Origin: Fratercula arctica
Lineage: Eukaryota; Chordata; Aves; Charadriiformes; Alcidae
Length of the DNA: 64,000 nucleotides
Reading direction: 5' to 3'
Assembly: GCA_947846985.1 (NCBI GenBank)
Contig: CANTUZ010000014.1
Location: 6,264,485-6,328,484 of the forward strand
Part shown: positions 36,471-48,009 of the stretch, piece by piece
Position numbering within the stretch: the first letter of the stretch is position 1
Layout: every line of letters starts with the position of its first letter
The notes under the pieces: generated by a model
Told to the model about the DNA's origin: nothing
Seen by the model: only the letters and a program-made list of their open reading frames with translations
The model's database searches: none
Made by a program: the position numbers and the translations under genes

Positions 36471-38809
36471 GCGGTGGCTCTTCTCTTTAGAAAGGAGATT
36501 TCCCTCCCGCTCCCCAGCAGCAGCCCAAGCGCTCCTTCAGAGAGACCCGTGTCCCCAGCAGGCTCTGCTGGGCTTGGGCTGGGCTTGAAGCAGAATTGAA
36601 AACAGCAGCAGCAGCTGCAAATCTCCGAGGCAGGGGCCAAAAGTAGGTGGGGGAGGGCCGAGGGCTGGAGGGCTGGAAGCTGGACCAGCTCTTTGCATGG
36701 CCATGACCCCCGCTGGCTGCGTTCTGCGCTGGGTGATGAATACAACAGACTGAATCATTCCACCCGGCTTGGGAAGGCATTTTCAGCCCAGCCTAGGAGG
36801 CTTTGGAGTGCCAGTACCCGAATTAGGTCAGGATGGGAGCTTTGCCCCCCCCCACCCCCAAAATTGTCCCAAAGCAGCTTCTTCCTCATCCACAAATCCC
36901 GCATCCCTCATGGGGAGGGCAGTCCGGGTAATGACACATCCCCCTGACAGGTAGGGCAAGGATCGATGAGGTCACCAGCATCCTCTGGAGAGAGGGATGG
37001 AGCCAGAAGAGAACAAATTTGGGTTCAGGTTCCTGCACCCCAGCAGGTTCCACCTTCCCAGCTCAGCCCCAAGCTGCAACGGTCCCCCACACCCTAAAGG
37101 AGGGACACCCCCCTCCAAGCGCCACCAGAGCACCGGGGCTTTGAAGCTGCATTGCTAAACCCCTCCTCACGCCCTGAGATGCTGGAGGTGCATGACTCCA
37201 CCAGCAAACCCCACCGTTATGCTATTTCTAGAAGACAGATAAGCCCTGGCCTTTCTTCGGTGGTTTTACTGGGCTAAAAAAAAAAAATAATTGTGGTAGG
37301 AAACAAGCCGTCCCTTCATAATGCAGCGTTTGAGGGGGCGGCTCTGCTCCCCCTCAAACACCCTCTCTTGAATCAGCTTGGCTGCATCTAGGGAAAATTA
37401 TCTTTAAAATGGTTCTGGCTTATTGTTGTTTGCACTTTTCTTGCAACACTCAGGAAATTTCTCGCGTTGTCCGTGTGCTGGGATGAGCTGTAGCTGTTTT
37501 CTGCTGTTTAAAGATTTTTTTATTTTCATTTTCTCCCTGCTTTTCCAAAGGTTATCAACAGCCAGAAAAGATGCAGACCACTGGAAAGCCTTGTAGGACC
37601 TCACCCCGTGTTGTCCCCAGCATCCAGCCTAAGCCCTCCCCCACAAGTCATGTTCTACTCTCGGGTTACCAGAGAAGAGAAACACCACAGACAGGAAATA
37701 CAAATATATATTTGAAAAGGAAACCAAAAGAGGTTTTCTCCTCCAGGAGAGGAGAAAAAGGGAAGAAAGGGGTTTATTTCTGCTGAATTTCTGGCAGATG
37801 CACTCCTTTGGCTTCAGAGTTTCTCCTTGGTGGACATCATCTCCCTGCCTGTCCCACAGAGCCGGCTGGAGCCACCAGGGAATGATAGATCCCAACAAGG
37901 TGAATCCAACACCCCGGGGATGGAGGGCAGGGAATAAACCCCGTGATTGTGCAGAAAACGGGGAGGACACATGGGGCTGGGAGGGTCTAGCCCAGGGGAA
38001 GATGCGCACACGACCACGTAGAGCCCTTTCCACCCATGCGGGCTCAGAGGAGACTGGGCTGAAGACCTGTCTCCCACTGCTCGTTGGGCAGACAGGGATT
38101 CTACAAGCCTCAGCTCCACGCTAGCCAAGTCTCTGAGCTCCTCCTAGTGGACATCTAAGGTGGCTTTAATCAAGCAAAGGTAGTGGAGCTCCAAGGTTGT
38201 TTTTTTTAGCAGGCAAAAGTATCTAGTAACTCTGGAGATCCCCTGGGTTTCCCTCACAAGCCCAGGGCTTTGGAAACAGCACCTCCGCGTCAGCAGCTGG
38301 GGTGCGTCTCAGTCTGTTGTCTGAGACGCACACCCGAAAAAAAGGAGAAATTAGGAAACACTGTTCTTCCCAGTGACACCGAAAGGACATTGCATGTTTG
38401 TACTGCAAGGCATGATTGCTACTGGAGCCTTGGGGCTGAGGCTGTAGAGAAATGTGGGGGGAGCTGTTTTTCACCCAGGGATGCTGGAAACTTGCTGGGA
38501 GATGGTGTGTCCCGCTGGGGACAGTTGTGACATACCCCGAGCCACCCAAAAACAGGCACCCACAAATGTGGTGGAAAACACCATGATGAAGCAGCTTCTT
38601 TTTGGGGTCATTTTTGGGGTGGGGGACAAAGGCACCCCATGTGTGCACACCAAACACGGCAATACCCACCATCTACCCCCACCCAGCTCATCCTTTCTGC
38701 TCTCTCCTCCCCGAGAAGCCGCTGGGTCATGCCCTGGGGGATGCGTCACGGGCAGGAAACCAAGTTCAGCTTCCCCTTTCCCCAACGACTTGGTCCTGGG
38801 GAGCTCAGC
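36471..38809. other. Intergenic DNA, no gene seen
   Basis: No exon-like sequence with family similarity on either strand. It contains a short poly-A run near 37,277. Confidence 0.4.
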
Positions 38810-41800
38810 ATGGTGAGAAGGAGCTGGCTGGCTGAGGCTGTGGGTACCCTGCTCTGGCTGGCAGGTAGGTGGCCAAGAAGGTTGCTTGGGGGGCAATTTG
38901 GAGAGTCACGCTGAGGGCAGCACCATGGGATGACGTGGGGTGGATTTTAAGCGGTGCCCTTGGGAAATCTGCAGAGAGAGATTAAGTTGAAGCGCTAGCC
39001 GAGAGCCAAAATTGTGAGTTTCTGGAGCAATTCCTAAGGAGTCCAACAGTCTGAAAACACAGGGTGGGCTCTCTGGAGGGTCTGAAGGTCCATCTCTGCT
39101 GTGGTGGGTTGTAGGTAACCCTTGGTCACTGACTTATTTTGCCCAGAGAGACGTAAGGTGGCAGCTCCCACAGAGGGAATTACATCCTTGCACTGATCCA
39201 TGAGCAGGGGGTTGGTCACTCTGGGGTCCAGGCATGGTGTGGTTGTCCCTGGCTGGGCAGGAAGGGACAAGGCATCACCCAAAAGCCCTTTTGCTTCTTG
39301 CTGGTGATTTCTGACCTCCTTCGTGCTGAGGTCTGCAGCATCTCCCCATCTTCTGCAAGCTTTCCCAAGGTTGGATGTCCAACCTCAAAGAGATGTCCTC
39401 TTCAAGGTGTCCTCTTCTACACCAGCAGATTATCTCAGACCAACCCCTTCTGCTATCCCACACAGGTGCTGGTGGGATGGAGCCAGAGACCTGCAGCTCT
39501 CCAGGTGAGCGGAGTGGGTGGTTGGAAGAACCCTCCAGGTCAATGCTGTAACATTGCCATCTGCTCTGGGGAGACGCCCCTGCAGCGCTGCCTCCAGCTC
39601 TGGGGCACCAACAGCAGAAGGACACGGAGCTGCTGGAGCGGGGCCAGAGGAGGCCCCGGAGATGCTGGCAGGGCTGGAGCCCCTCTGCTGTGGGGACAGG
39701 CTGAGAGAGCTGGGGGGGTTCAGCCTGGAGAAGAGAAGGCTCCGGGGAGACCTTCCAGCCCCTGCCAGTCCCTAAAGGGGCTCCAGGAAAGCTGGGGAGG
39801 GACTCTGGATCAGGGAGGGGAGCCATGGGACGAGGGGGGAAGGGTTTTACACTGGCAGAGGGGAGATTGAGATGAGATCTCAGGAAGAAATTCTTTGCTG
39901 TGAGGGGGGTGAGCCCCTGTCCCAGGTTGCCCAGAGAAGCTGTGGCTGCCCCATCCCTGGAGGGGTTCAAGGCTTTTAATTTGCTGTTTCCACTACAAAG
40001 TAGCTACAAGGTCAACACTGAGGTGAGAGAGATCATAGAATCATAGAATCATAGAACCATAGGGTTGGAAGGGACCTCTGGAGATCATCTAGTCCAACCC
40101 CCCTGCCAGAGCAGGGTCACCTAGAGCAGATGAGAAACTCATTGCTCATCTCCACACCATCACACCATGACCGGGTCTCTTTGCTCTCGCAGGTGACTTC
40201 CCCCCACCGGCACTTTTCCCAAACTTCTCCTCAGCTCAGGAAGGTGACTTGATTCTTGCCCGGTGCGTTGTTTTTTCCCATGTCCCTGTCACCCACATCT
40301 TCTTCTGCAAGAACGGGGTGGAGCTGGCAAAGCACCCGGTAGGAAAAGGCCAGTTCACCTCCATGCTCGCCATCCTGCTCTCCGTGGAGAGCAGCGGCAC
40401 CTACTCCTGCGGATACCAGCGCCGGAGCAGCCTTGGACAGATCCTGCTTTCAAGGTTGAGTGTCCCATGGGTCCTGACCACCAGAGGTGAGTGGAGAAGG
40501 GCATGGGGAGGTTGACCCTGCCCCCTATCAGGGACAGCCCTTGAGAAACCCCAGAAGTGGTTGCCCCTGTTTGCATGGACTCAAGGTCCTTGCAGTGTCA
40601 ACCCAGTTGGGTCTTGACCAGCAAGACCAGTTCAGTGCAGAAATGCTTCTGGTTAACCCTAGGTCCCTGCAGCGCCAACAGGGTTGGGTCTTGATCAGCA
40701 AGACCAGTTCAGGTGGTCCCAGTTAACCCCACCAGAGTATCCTGGGTCCAGCCTACTGCAAGGACTGGGAGAAGAGTGCAAGGAGTAGCCACACACCATC
40801 CCAAAGCCCAGTGCCTGGCCACGCTTTGGCAGCCCCCGCAGGACAGGGAGGAGGGGGCGACCCTTTCTCCATGTATTTGTTGTCCAGGTGAAAAGGACGA
40901 CCAGCTGCAGAGGAACGGCACCGTTGCTACCAGCCCAGAGCTGCCAGCTGAAGGTGAGCGTCCCTGGGTTTCTGGATAAAGTTTGCCCAAACATCCTGGT
41001 TTCTAAACTCCAAGACGCCACCAGTGATGCTACCAGCTTCAGGTTGGCCAGACCCTGCTAATGGAAATTCCTCATTTTTCCTTTCCCGGGGAAATATAGA
41101 CCTCCCCCGCAAAGCAGATGAGATATGTGCTGCAGTCAGCTTCACCTTCCCCTAGCTCCTTGATGGGTGCTTGTGGCAAACAACCTGAGGAAGGAACGAT
41201 ATTCCCAACACTTTCCCAAGACCTGGAGGTTCCTGGATTGACCCTCTCTGAAGACCTGGAGGTCCCTGGGTTGAGGACGAGCTGCCGTGAGCTCTCCTTG
41301 CAGGGAAAAGAAAGCAAATACAGGGTTGCATGAGGAGGAGCATGGCCAGCAGAGGGCTCTGGAGGTCCCTTCCAACCCACACGAAGGGGGCTCTGCAGGC
41401 TTCCTAGCATGACCAGAAATGAACCACACAGCCTGGGACGTGGTGGGAATGATCCGGGGCTTGGCTTTACCCGGCTTGGCCCTGTGGGACGCAATGTTCC
41501 TCCTCACCGCCATCCGGTTTCTTTCTCCCAGGTCTGGGAGTCTCCATCAGCTTGGCCATGGCGGTCCTTGTCCTCCTGGCTCTGGCTTTGGGCGTCCATC
41601 TCCTCCTGCAGATCGGTAAGAGAACCACCGGCCCCGTTGGGTGGTGCCCATTAAACATGCTGCCGATTGGGGATTCCCGGGTGCGTGCACAAAAATTGAG
41701 CAAGATTAGGAGGGACGAAGCGGGCTTTGGGCCATCTGAGGGGGCTTTGGAAGCCCCCACAAGGGCACGGAGCTGGGTGCACTTTGTGGAGGCTCCTCTC

Positions 41801-41900
41801 TGCAGAGATGGTCCAACAAGACCTATTGACCCACCACCATGTCTCGCTGGCAGGAAAGCGAGTCCAGCTGGCCAGCTTGAAGAGCTTCATGCGCCGGTAG
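38810..41900 (+). CDS. Solitary divergent single-Ig receptor, 194 aa
   Basis: Six exons sum to 585 nt in one frame: 38810-38864 signal (MVRRSWLAEAVGTLLWLA); 39466-39504 mini-exon; 40193-40486 Ig (294 nt); 40888-40953 stalk; 41532-41615 membrane; 41854-41900 tail with TAG. Every donor is GT and every acceptor AG, and all internal exons are phase 1, as in the clustered genes. The Ig domain has ARCVV, FFCKN and YSCGY cysteines and an NFS sequon; the stalk has NGT. The membrane segment (LGVSISLAMAVLVLLALALGV) has no acidic or basic residue apart from a histidine near its inner end. The tail is 15 residues (KRVQLASLKSFMRR) without tyrosine, so neither an ITIM nor a standard charged adaptor contact is present. 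It is clearly homologous to the cluster but old, and it is not duplicated in the window. Confidence 0.8.
39589..39985 (+). mobile_element. CR1 LINE 3' fragment in intron 2 of the solitary receptor
   Basis: Typical CR1 3' sequence in sense orientation, from the region reading CTGGAGCCCCTCTGCTG through AGAAATTCTTTGCTGTGAGG to GGAGGGGTTCAAGGC. It lacks the terminal 8-bp repeat end. Confidence 0.75.
40033..40130 (-). mobile_element. CR1 3' terminus, minus strand
   Basis: Tandem ATCATAGA units followed by GGTTGGAAGGGACCTCTGG, the reverse complement of the CR1 3' end with its short terminal repeats. It lies about 60 bp before the Ig exon of the solitary receptor gene. Confidence 0.85.
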
Positions 41901-42247
41901 AAGACCACAGCATTTCACAACCACCATGAAGGAAGAGACATCCAGGAGCCCCCGCAGTTGGAGGACCCATTGCCAGACCAGAGAGGTGCTCTGGGGGTGT
42001 CCATGGCAAGGACCACGGTGAATTATGAGTTCCCAGTGGCCATGGCAGGAGGAAACTGGCCCAAGATGCTTCCCTTGGCTCAAAGCCACCTGCACTGCAT
42101 GTCAAAGCACCTCTCCAGAGCCCTGGGGACCCAACTTCTTCATCTGCAGCCTCAGAGACACAGCCCTTGGCCAAAACACGCTGCCTGAGCCAGTTACGGG
42201 AGAAGAGTTTGCTCCAGCTGTGAACATCATGGTGGCTCTTGGGCATA

Positions 42248-42253
42248 ATTAAA
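42248..42253 (+). terminator. Probable poly(A) signal ATTAAA of the solitary receptor
   Basis: ATTAAA about 350 bp after the stop codon; no closer AATAAA on this strand. Confidence 0.4.
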
Positions 42254-43985
42254 AAGGTCCATTAATTACAAAGGTGGTTTGCTTCTGCTTGTTGGCCCTT
42301 TGCGTCGATTTCTGAAGGTCTCATAGGTGCTTAATCCTCCAACAAATGGAGGTAGGAGCCTGAGTCCCACAGAGGTCTTGGCTGTAGACCTTGCCTCGCA
42401 TGGTTGGAGTCCATCAAGACATTGCCCAAAGGCACGTCCAGCACCAGGATCTGTTGCCAGCAGCACCCAAGCACAGGGGAGGATAAATCTGGAGGGTCTT
42501 CCCATCAGGAAAGTCCACCAAAGGTCCCATTTGATCCACCAGATGTTTGAGAAGGACGAAGGGGTGAAGGGAAAAGGGAAAGGTGGGATTTGGGCTTGTG
42601 TCACCCACTCCCTGTCTGGAGGGAGGGAGGCCGAGGGGATGTGAGGTGGTGGAGAGGGCTGAGGGAGACATCTCTACATGGCTTTGCCCCGTCCCACCTC
42701 TCAGCTGCATCTAACCCTCAGACAGCAACCAAAAAGGCTTCAATTTGCATTTCAGAGCTCCTTCGCCTCCTTCCTCCCCACAAAAGCCAGCAGACCTCAT
42801 CCTGCCCTCACCACGAAACCACAGCCCCCATGAGGCCCCAGCCACTGCTGCCCCACCACGTTGTTTGTTGCCTCCTGGTCTGGCTGCTGCTGCCACTTCC
42901 AACCGCAAGGCAAAAATTAGAACTATTTAAAAAAAAAAAAAAAAAAAAAGCCCCAAGAAAAATCTGTTCACTCACAGGAAACACCAAGCCCAGACGGCTG
43001 TTCCTCACCACCGTGACCCAGCTCATGGTACCCACCAACCTCTCATCAGATAACGTGGCACATGAAGACGACCCGAGCTGTTTTCTCCTTCACCGCATGG
43101 GAAGGAAAGCAGAACAAAGGGAAAGAGCTTCTTTTTCTACGCCCAGAAGAGATCTGCCCCGCTACTTGTAGTGTTTGGCTGGAGGTGGCCCAGCTGCACC
43201 AGGTTTTATCTCCAAAATGTACCTCCTCTAGACGGAGGGATGGGCAGGGAGACGGATGGAGAGAGCGGAGATAGATTGGGATGACGAGATGACCCACAGA
43301 CTGGCACAATCGCCACAGGAATGTAGGGAATGGAAATGGAGGGATGGTCTCATAGATGTAGGGTCAGGTTAGATGTTTTCAACCCAACTTCCATGTAGAA
43401 AATGTAGTTCAAGGGGACTGGAGAAAAGGATGGCCAACGGGAAGGTGTCTGTCCTCTGCACCAGGACCCTCAGCTGGACAAACATCAAAACTAAACCCAA
43501 GCTGTAATTCAATCCTAAAAGGACCTTCAGGAGAGCAGGTTTCCACCTGGTGCTGCATCCAAGCAAGCTCCCAAGCCCTGGGCACAGCTTACCCCACTCA
43601 CAGGGCCTTCAAACCCCGCTCCCCTTCCTCATCGCTCGACAGGGAGCCCTCCGAGCTGATAAAAAAGGGGACTGGGAGATAAGAGAAGCATCTTCCAGCC
43701 TACCTGGGCTTCTTTCTCTCCCATCTTAGGGCATCGCAGCACGAGTTGGGATGCACAGTTGCTTTGCTCAACCATTTATTGAGGGCAGCAGGTTCTGCCT
43801 GGCGTTTACAGCAACACGGATAAGGTACGTCCACCCCTTGGCGGTGGTGCCACCTTTGGATTCTGAAGAAGAACTATCTTATTTCTCCATGATGACTTTG
43901 CAGCACTGGGACACGGTGGCTGTGACCCTCCCGTGGCCAGCAGAGACCACAGCAGCCTCCTGGCACACGCCAAGCTTGACTTGGT
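42254..43985. other. Intergenic DNA, no gene seen
   Basis: Includes a run of about 20 A at 42,930-42,950, which may be the tail of an old retroposed sequence. No conserved reading frame is recognised. Confidence 0.4.
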
Positions 43986-44010
43986 GGAACTGGGAAAAGA
44001 AGGCTCAGGG

Positions 44011-44313
44011 GAGACCTTATCACTATGTTCCGGTATTTAAATGGTGGCTACAAAGAAGATTCTTACAAGGAGTGACATGGAAAAGCCGCGGGGTGATGGG
44101 TACAGGTTACTCCTGGGGAGATTCCAGCTGGACACAAGAGGAAAACTGTCACAATGGGAACAGTCAGCCGTCGCAATAATCTCCCCAGGGACATGGTGGA
44201 TGTCCCAACATTGGAGACTTTTAAGATCCAGCTGGGCGGGAGCTGGGGGGCCAACTTGCCCAGACCGTGCTTTTGCCAAGAAAGGTTGGACCAGACGATC
44301 CTTGAAGGCCCTT
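44011..44313 (+). mobile_element. CR1 LINE 3' fragment
   Basis: CR1-type 3' sequence beginning GAGACCTTATCACTATG. It matches 58,459-58,761 with only a few differences over 303 bp. It lacks the terminal repeat and runs into unrelated AT-rich sequence. Confidence 0.75.
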
Positions 44314-44415
44314 TGTAAGAAAAAGTTAAGTATTGTTTTTGCAGAGGAACAACTTGGCCAGTCTGCAATGATGTAGCCAGGAAATGATTAACAACACAAA
44401 AGCTGATCAGGAGAC

Positions 44416-44865
44416 ACAGAATCACAGAATGGTTTGGGTGGGAAGGGACCTTAAAGGCCACCCAGTGCCAGCCCCTGCCCTGGGCAGAGACACCTCCCAC
44501 CAGCCCAGGTTGCTCCAAGCCCCGTCCAACCTGGCCTTGAACCCCTCCAGGGATGGGGCAGCCACAGCTTCTCTGGGCAACCTGGGCCAGCATCTCGCCA
44601 CCCTCAGAGTGAAAAATTTCTTCCTAATACCTAACCTAAATCTCCCCTCTCTCAGTGTAAAACCCTTCCGTCTCGTCCCACGGCTCCCCTCCCTGCTCCA
44701 GAGTCCCTCCCCAGCTTTCCTGGAGCCCCTGGAGGGATTGGATGGGGCTGGAAGGTCTCCCCGGAGCCTTCTCTTCTCCAGGCTGAACCCCCCCAGCTCT
44801 CTCAGCCTGTCCCCACAGCAGAGGGGCTCCAGCCCTCCCAGCATCTCCGGGGCCCTTAGACATCC
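44416..44865 (-). mobile_element. CR1 LINE 3' end, minus strand
   Basis: Begins AGAATCACAGAATGG then GTGGGAAGGGACC, the inverted CR1 terminus, and extends about 450 bp into the CR1 3' region. It belongs to a different subfamily from the neighbouring plus-strand piece. Confidence 0.85.
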
Positions 44866-45284
44866 CTTAGACAAAGGAGAAACCAGTCAATGCCGGGCTG
44901 GTGGTTTAACGGGAGGAAGAACGTTTAACTGAGAGCGGCACCCGTGGGCGATATTACCAAAAAAGGGAAGAAATAAACAGGTGAATTGAGGGGTTTGGGA
45001 GGGGAGACGGGGAGAAGTAAACAGACGTGAAGCAAATGGAAGCGTTTTGGGGCAAATGGGATGGGCTGTAAACCTGGAGTACCAATGGGGAAACCTTGGG
45101 GGGGGAGGGGGGCGGGGGCGGAACTCCAGCCGGGAATAGGGAATAAAAAGAAGTTATTTGGGGAAGGCAGGCGCGCATGCTGGCTGGGACACCTGCTCCT
45201 GCAAGAACGTTTCAATAAAATGTGCTTCGTGCCCATCACTGCCTGAGCCGTGGTCACTGGGTAAGGAGCGTTTCTCACACCTTT

Positions 45285-45745
45285 AACCCCCTCAGACCCC
45301 CCCAAACCCCCTCACAGACCCCCAGCCCTCCCCTGCGCCCCCCAAACCCCCTCACAGAACCCCTCAAAGCCCCTCAAAGTTGCCTTAAACCCCCTCACAG
45401 ACCCCCCCAAACCCCTTAAAAACCCTTTAACCCCCCCAAACCCCCTCCCAGACCCCACCTAGACTCCCCCAAACCCCCTCTCAGACCCCACAGGACCCCT
45501 CAAATTTGCCCTAAACACCCTCACAGACACCCCCCCCAAACCCCTTCAAAAGCCTTTAACATCCCCAGCCCCCCCAAACCCCCTCACAGACCCCCAACCC
45601 TCCTCTGCGCCCCTCAAACCCCCTCACAGACCCTTTAACCCCCACTGAGTCCCCAAGCCTCCTCACAGACCCCCCCCAAACCCCCTCATAGTTGCCCTAA
45701 ATCCCCTCCCAGATCCCCCCGAGCCCCTTAAAAACCCTTTAACCC
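45285..45745. repeat. C-rich minisatellite
   Basis: Imperfect tandem units built on CCCCCTCACAGACCCCCC-AAACC, with variants containing CCCTTTAACC. It abuts the left end of the LTR element. Confidence 0.75.
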
Positions 45746-45756
45746 TTTTAAGTGTG

Positions 45757-45930
45757 TCCAAATCGTAACAGTTCAATAGATTAAACGCGACTGGACTGAT
45801 AGCGCTGGGTTGGGCATCACTCAGAATTTAAACCCAGCCGCCCCCAGCCTCCCGCCTGGGTGAGGGGTGTTAGAACACACGGGGGGGTTTATCTTCTGCC
45901 AAAACCGCTTTGCCCCTTTCCACGCAACAG
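45757..45930 (+). repeat. Truncated 5' LTR (U5-like part)
   Basis: Matches 49,086-49,262 from CAAATCGT-ACAGTT through CTTCTGCCAAAACCGC to the CGCAACA end. The upstream part of the LTR is missing and replaced by minisatellite sequence. Confidence 0.65.
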
Positions 45931-45956
45931 AATTTGGCGTCGTCGGCAGGATTGCC

Positions 45957-47255
45957 ATGGATAAACTGCTGCAAAAATATGATTGTGCCCCTTCCCAGGC
46001 TGGGAAGGAGCGGGCCCAAAAATTTTGGAAGGATGAAGAAAAGGTGGTAGAACGTAGTGAAGAGTGTCGGGCTTCACAAAAGCTCAGAGTGGGAAAAGGC
46101 AAGGGTGTGATCTGTGCGGTGTTAGGCGCCTGTTTATCTCCTGCACAACAAGAAGCCAGGGAAACCCCTGCTCCTAATCTGATTTCTGCCGTAGAATATG
46201 CAACACTGAAATCAGAGAACGAGGTGCTGAAGTCATCATTAGCTTTTCAGGAGACAGGAGAAAAATTAAGAACTCAAATTGATAAGCTTGGGAGTGAAAA
46301 TCTCCAATTTAAGGGTGAAAATCTCCAGCTTAAAATGTTATTGGAAAGGGTGACTGGGCTCTTAGATAAAATGCAGCCCTCAACCCAGGTCCAACAAATT
46401 CGTGAGTTAATGTGTTGTCCAAATTCTGGAACCCAGACCGGAGATTTTTGGTCTAATAGTGAGGATGAGGAAGAAGATGAGGCGGAAGGGACTTGGCGGA
46501 AGCCAAAGATTGTTCAGGAAAGATACACCGGATCCGTGCCCAGTGGGTCTCGCTCTCTCTCTAACCCCGTCGGTCAAATAAGACCGAGCAGATTTTCTTT
46601 TCCTTTGTGTCTTACAGGAACCTTGGATGAACTGTACGTGGACAAACGAACTCTTACCCCCTCACAACGGCTGAAGAGAGATGCGACTGGTATTTTGGGA
46701 ACAGGACTGGGAGTCCTAAATAGTATAGATGCTGAGATACTTGCCAACAAACTGGTCACAACCACTAGTGATCTAGACAAATTAAGACATCCCCTGTGGT
46801 CCTCTCTATCAGCACTGGGGAACCACCAATGGCTTTTATCGAATGTATTGCCTCAGTGGGAAGAAACGGGTGAAAAGGACCATCAGCTGATCACAGATGC
46901 ACTTGGTACAACCCAAAACAATGTTTCTTTGGCTCTTGGTTGTATCCAAGCGCAACTGTGGATGCAATCGATGACAGCCGCAATCATTAGGGAAGATGAA
47001 GGAGGCACCTTCCCCACCGAAATTCGAGAAGTAATATGGGATAACGCAATTGAGTTTGAGAAAAAATTTCAGTCCTGGTGGTATCTGGTTAACTTCACCT
47101 ACGATCCCATTGAGAGCAAGGCCACAGCTTTTGTCCTGACGATACGCAAGGCTCTGGTAGACACCACGTGTCCAGTCATCGCTGGGGTCGAATCACCACG
47201 GAGCCGTACTCTGTCCAAGAGAGCACAGAGCGCGGGCACAACAAAACGAGAATAA
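45957..47255 (+). CDS. Retroelement ORF: coiled-coil protein continuing into env-like sequence, 432 aa
   Basis: The ATG at 45,957 follows the leader directly. Residues about 80-150 are Leu/Glu/Lys-rich with heptad spacing (LKSENEVLKSS and following), a likely coiled coil. An acidic stretch (SEDEEEDEAEG) follows. At 46,617, after TTTGTGTCTTACAG, the same frame enters sequence resembling the surface/transmembrane junction of a retroviral envelope: RLKR, a furin-type site, then a Gly-rich hydrophobic segment like a fusion peptide, then helical sequence. The frame ends at 47,255 while env-like sequence continues in other frames. Whether the coiled-coil protein normally ends by splicing at 46,617 or as a fusion is unclear. 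Confidence 0.55.
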   Translation: MDKLLQKYDCAPSQAGKERAQKFWKDEEKVVERSEECRASQKLRVGKGKGVICAVLGACLSPAQQEARETPAPNLISAVEYATLKSENEVLKSSLAFQETGEKLRTQIDKLGSENLQFKGENLQLKMLLERVTGLLDKMQPSTQVQQIRELMCCPNSGTQTGDFWSNSEDEEEDEAEGTWRKPKIVQERYTGSVPSGSRSLSNPVGQIRPSRFSFPLCLTGTLDELYVDKRTLTPSQRLKRDATGILGTGLGVLNSIDAEILANKLVTTTSDLDKLRHPLWSSLSALGNHQWLLSNVLPQWEETGEKDHQLITDALGTTQNNVSLALGCIQAQLWMQSMTAAIIREDEGGTFPTEIREVIWDNAIEFEKKFQSWWYLVNFTYDPIESKATAFVLTIRKALVDTTCPVIAGVESPRSRTLSKRAQSAGTTKRE

Positions 47256-47990
47256 ATGGCAAACTGTTGATGTTGACGCATGCGTTCCACGGGACCAACG
47301 AGGATTCATTTGTGAGAGTAATACCCTCAAAGCGCAAGACATTTGTCTTGACACCGGCCAAAATGTTTGTCACTTTGAGATACGTCCCGATGAAACCCCA
47401 GAAACTGTGCTCATATCGACTGGGAAAGGGTGCGTTTGCGTCAGCTCTCCCTGGAGCCTTGTGTTCGTAGATGACATAGTAGTTGATATAAATAATCACT
47501 CGAATCTTTGTGTTTGTAACTTTACTAACATTATCGGATGCGACTTCGATTATTCAGCTCCTGTTACGTCTTTTCAGTTGCTACAACCTAATTATACACT
47601 GATCCGAGATTTGCTGCCTACCCCTATCGGAATGAATCTCTCACTGGTGAAGAAGCTGCTCCAACACGACGACTCGAAGCGACTGTTGAAAGAGGCCGAA
47701 GAAAATGGACAAAGAACTCTGATTACTGTCCGTCGTGACGTTGAAGAAACACACCCAAGGGCTGGAAAGAGTCAAGAGAGACGGAGGATGTGAACGGTGG
47801 GACACTCTTTTTGGATGGCCGCCAACAGCTACGGGACTTTTCAACAAGATGCTCCATCCTGTTGCTGTTTTACCGGTACTCGCTGCGTCGTGCTTTGCTT
47901 TGACGATTGTTTCCTATGTTGGACTGTGGACTACGATGAAAAGCTTAACTCGCTTGATCGCTCCACGAAAATGTACGTGCACTTGATATC
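47256..47990 (+). pseudogene. Rest of the envelope-like region, broken by frameshifts
   Basis: Envelope-like reading continues in at least three frame segments (about 47,210-47,470, 47,407-47,793 and 47,735-47,986), with cysteine-containing sequence in the middle and a hydrophobic stretch near 47,850-47,940 that could be a membrane anchor. The breaks mean no intact envelope can be made from this copy. Confidence 0.6.
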
Positions 47991-48009
47991 CCTCACCACA
48001 AGGGGACGT

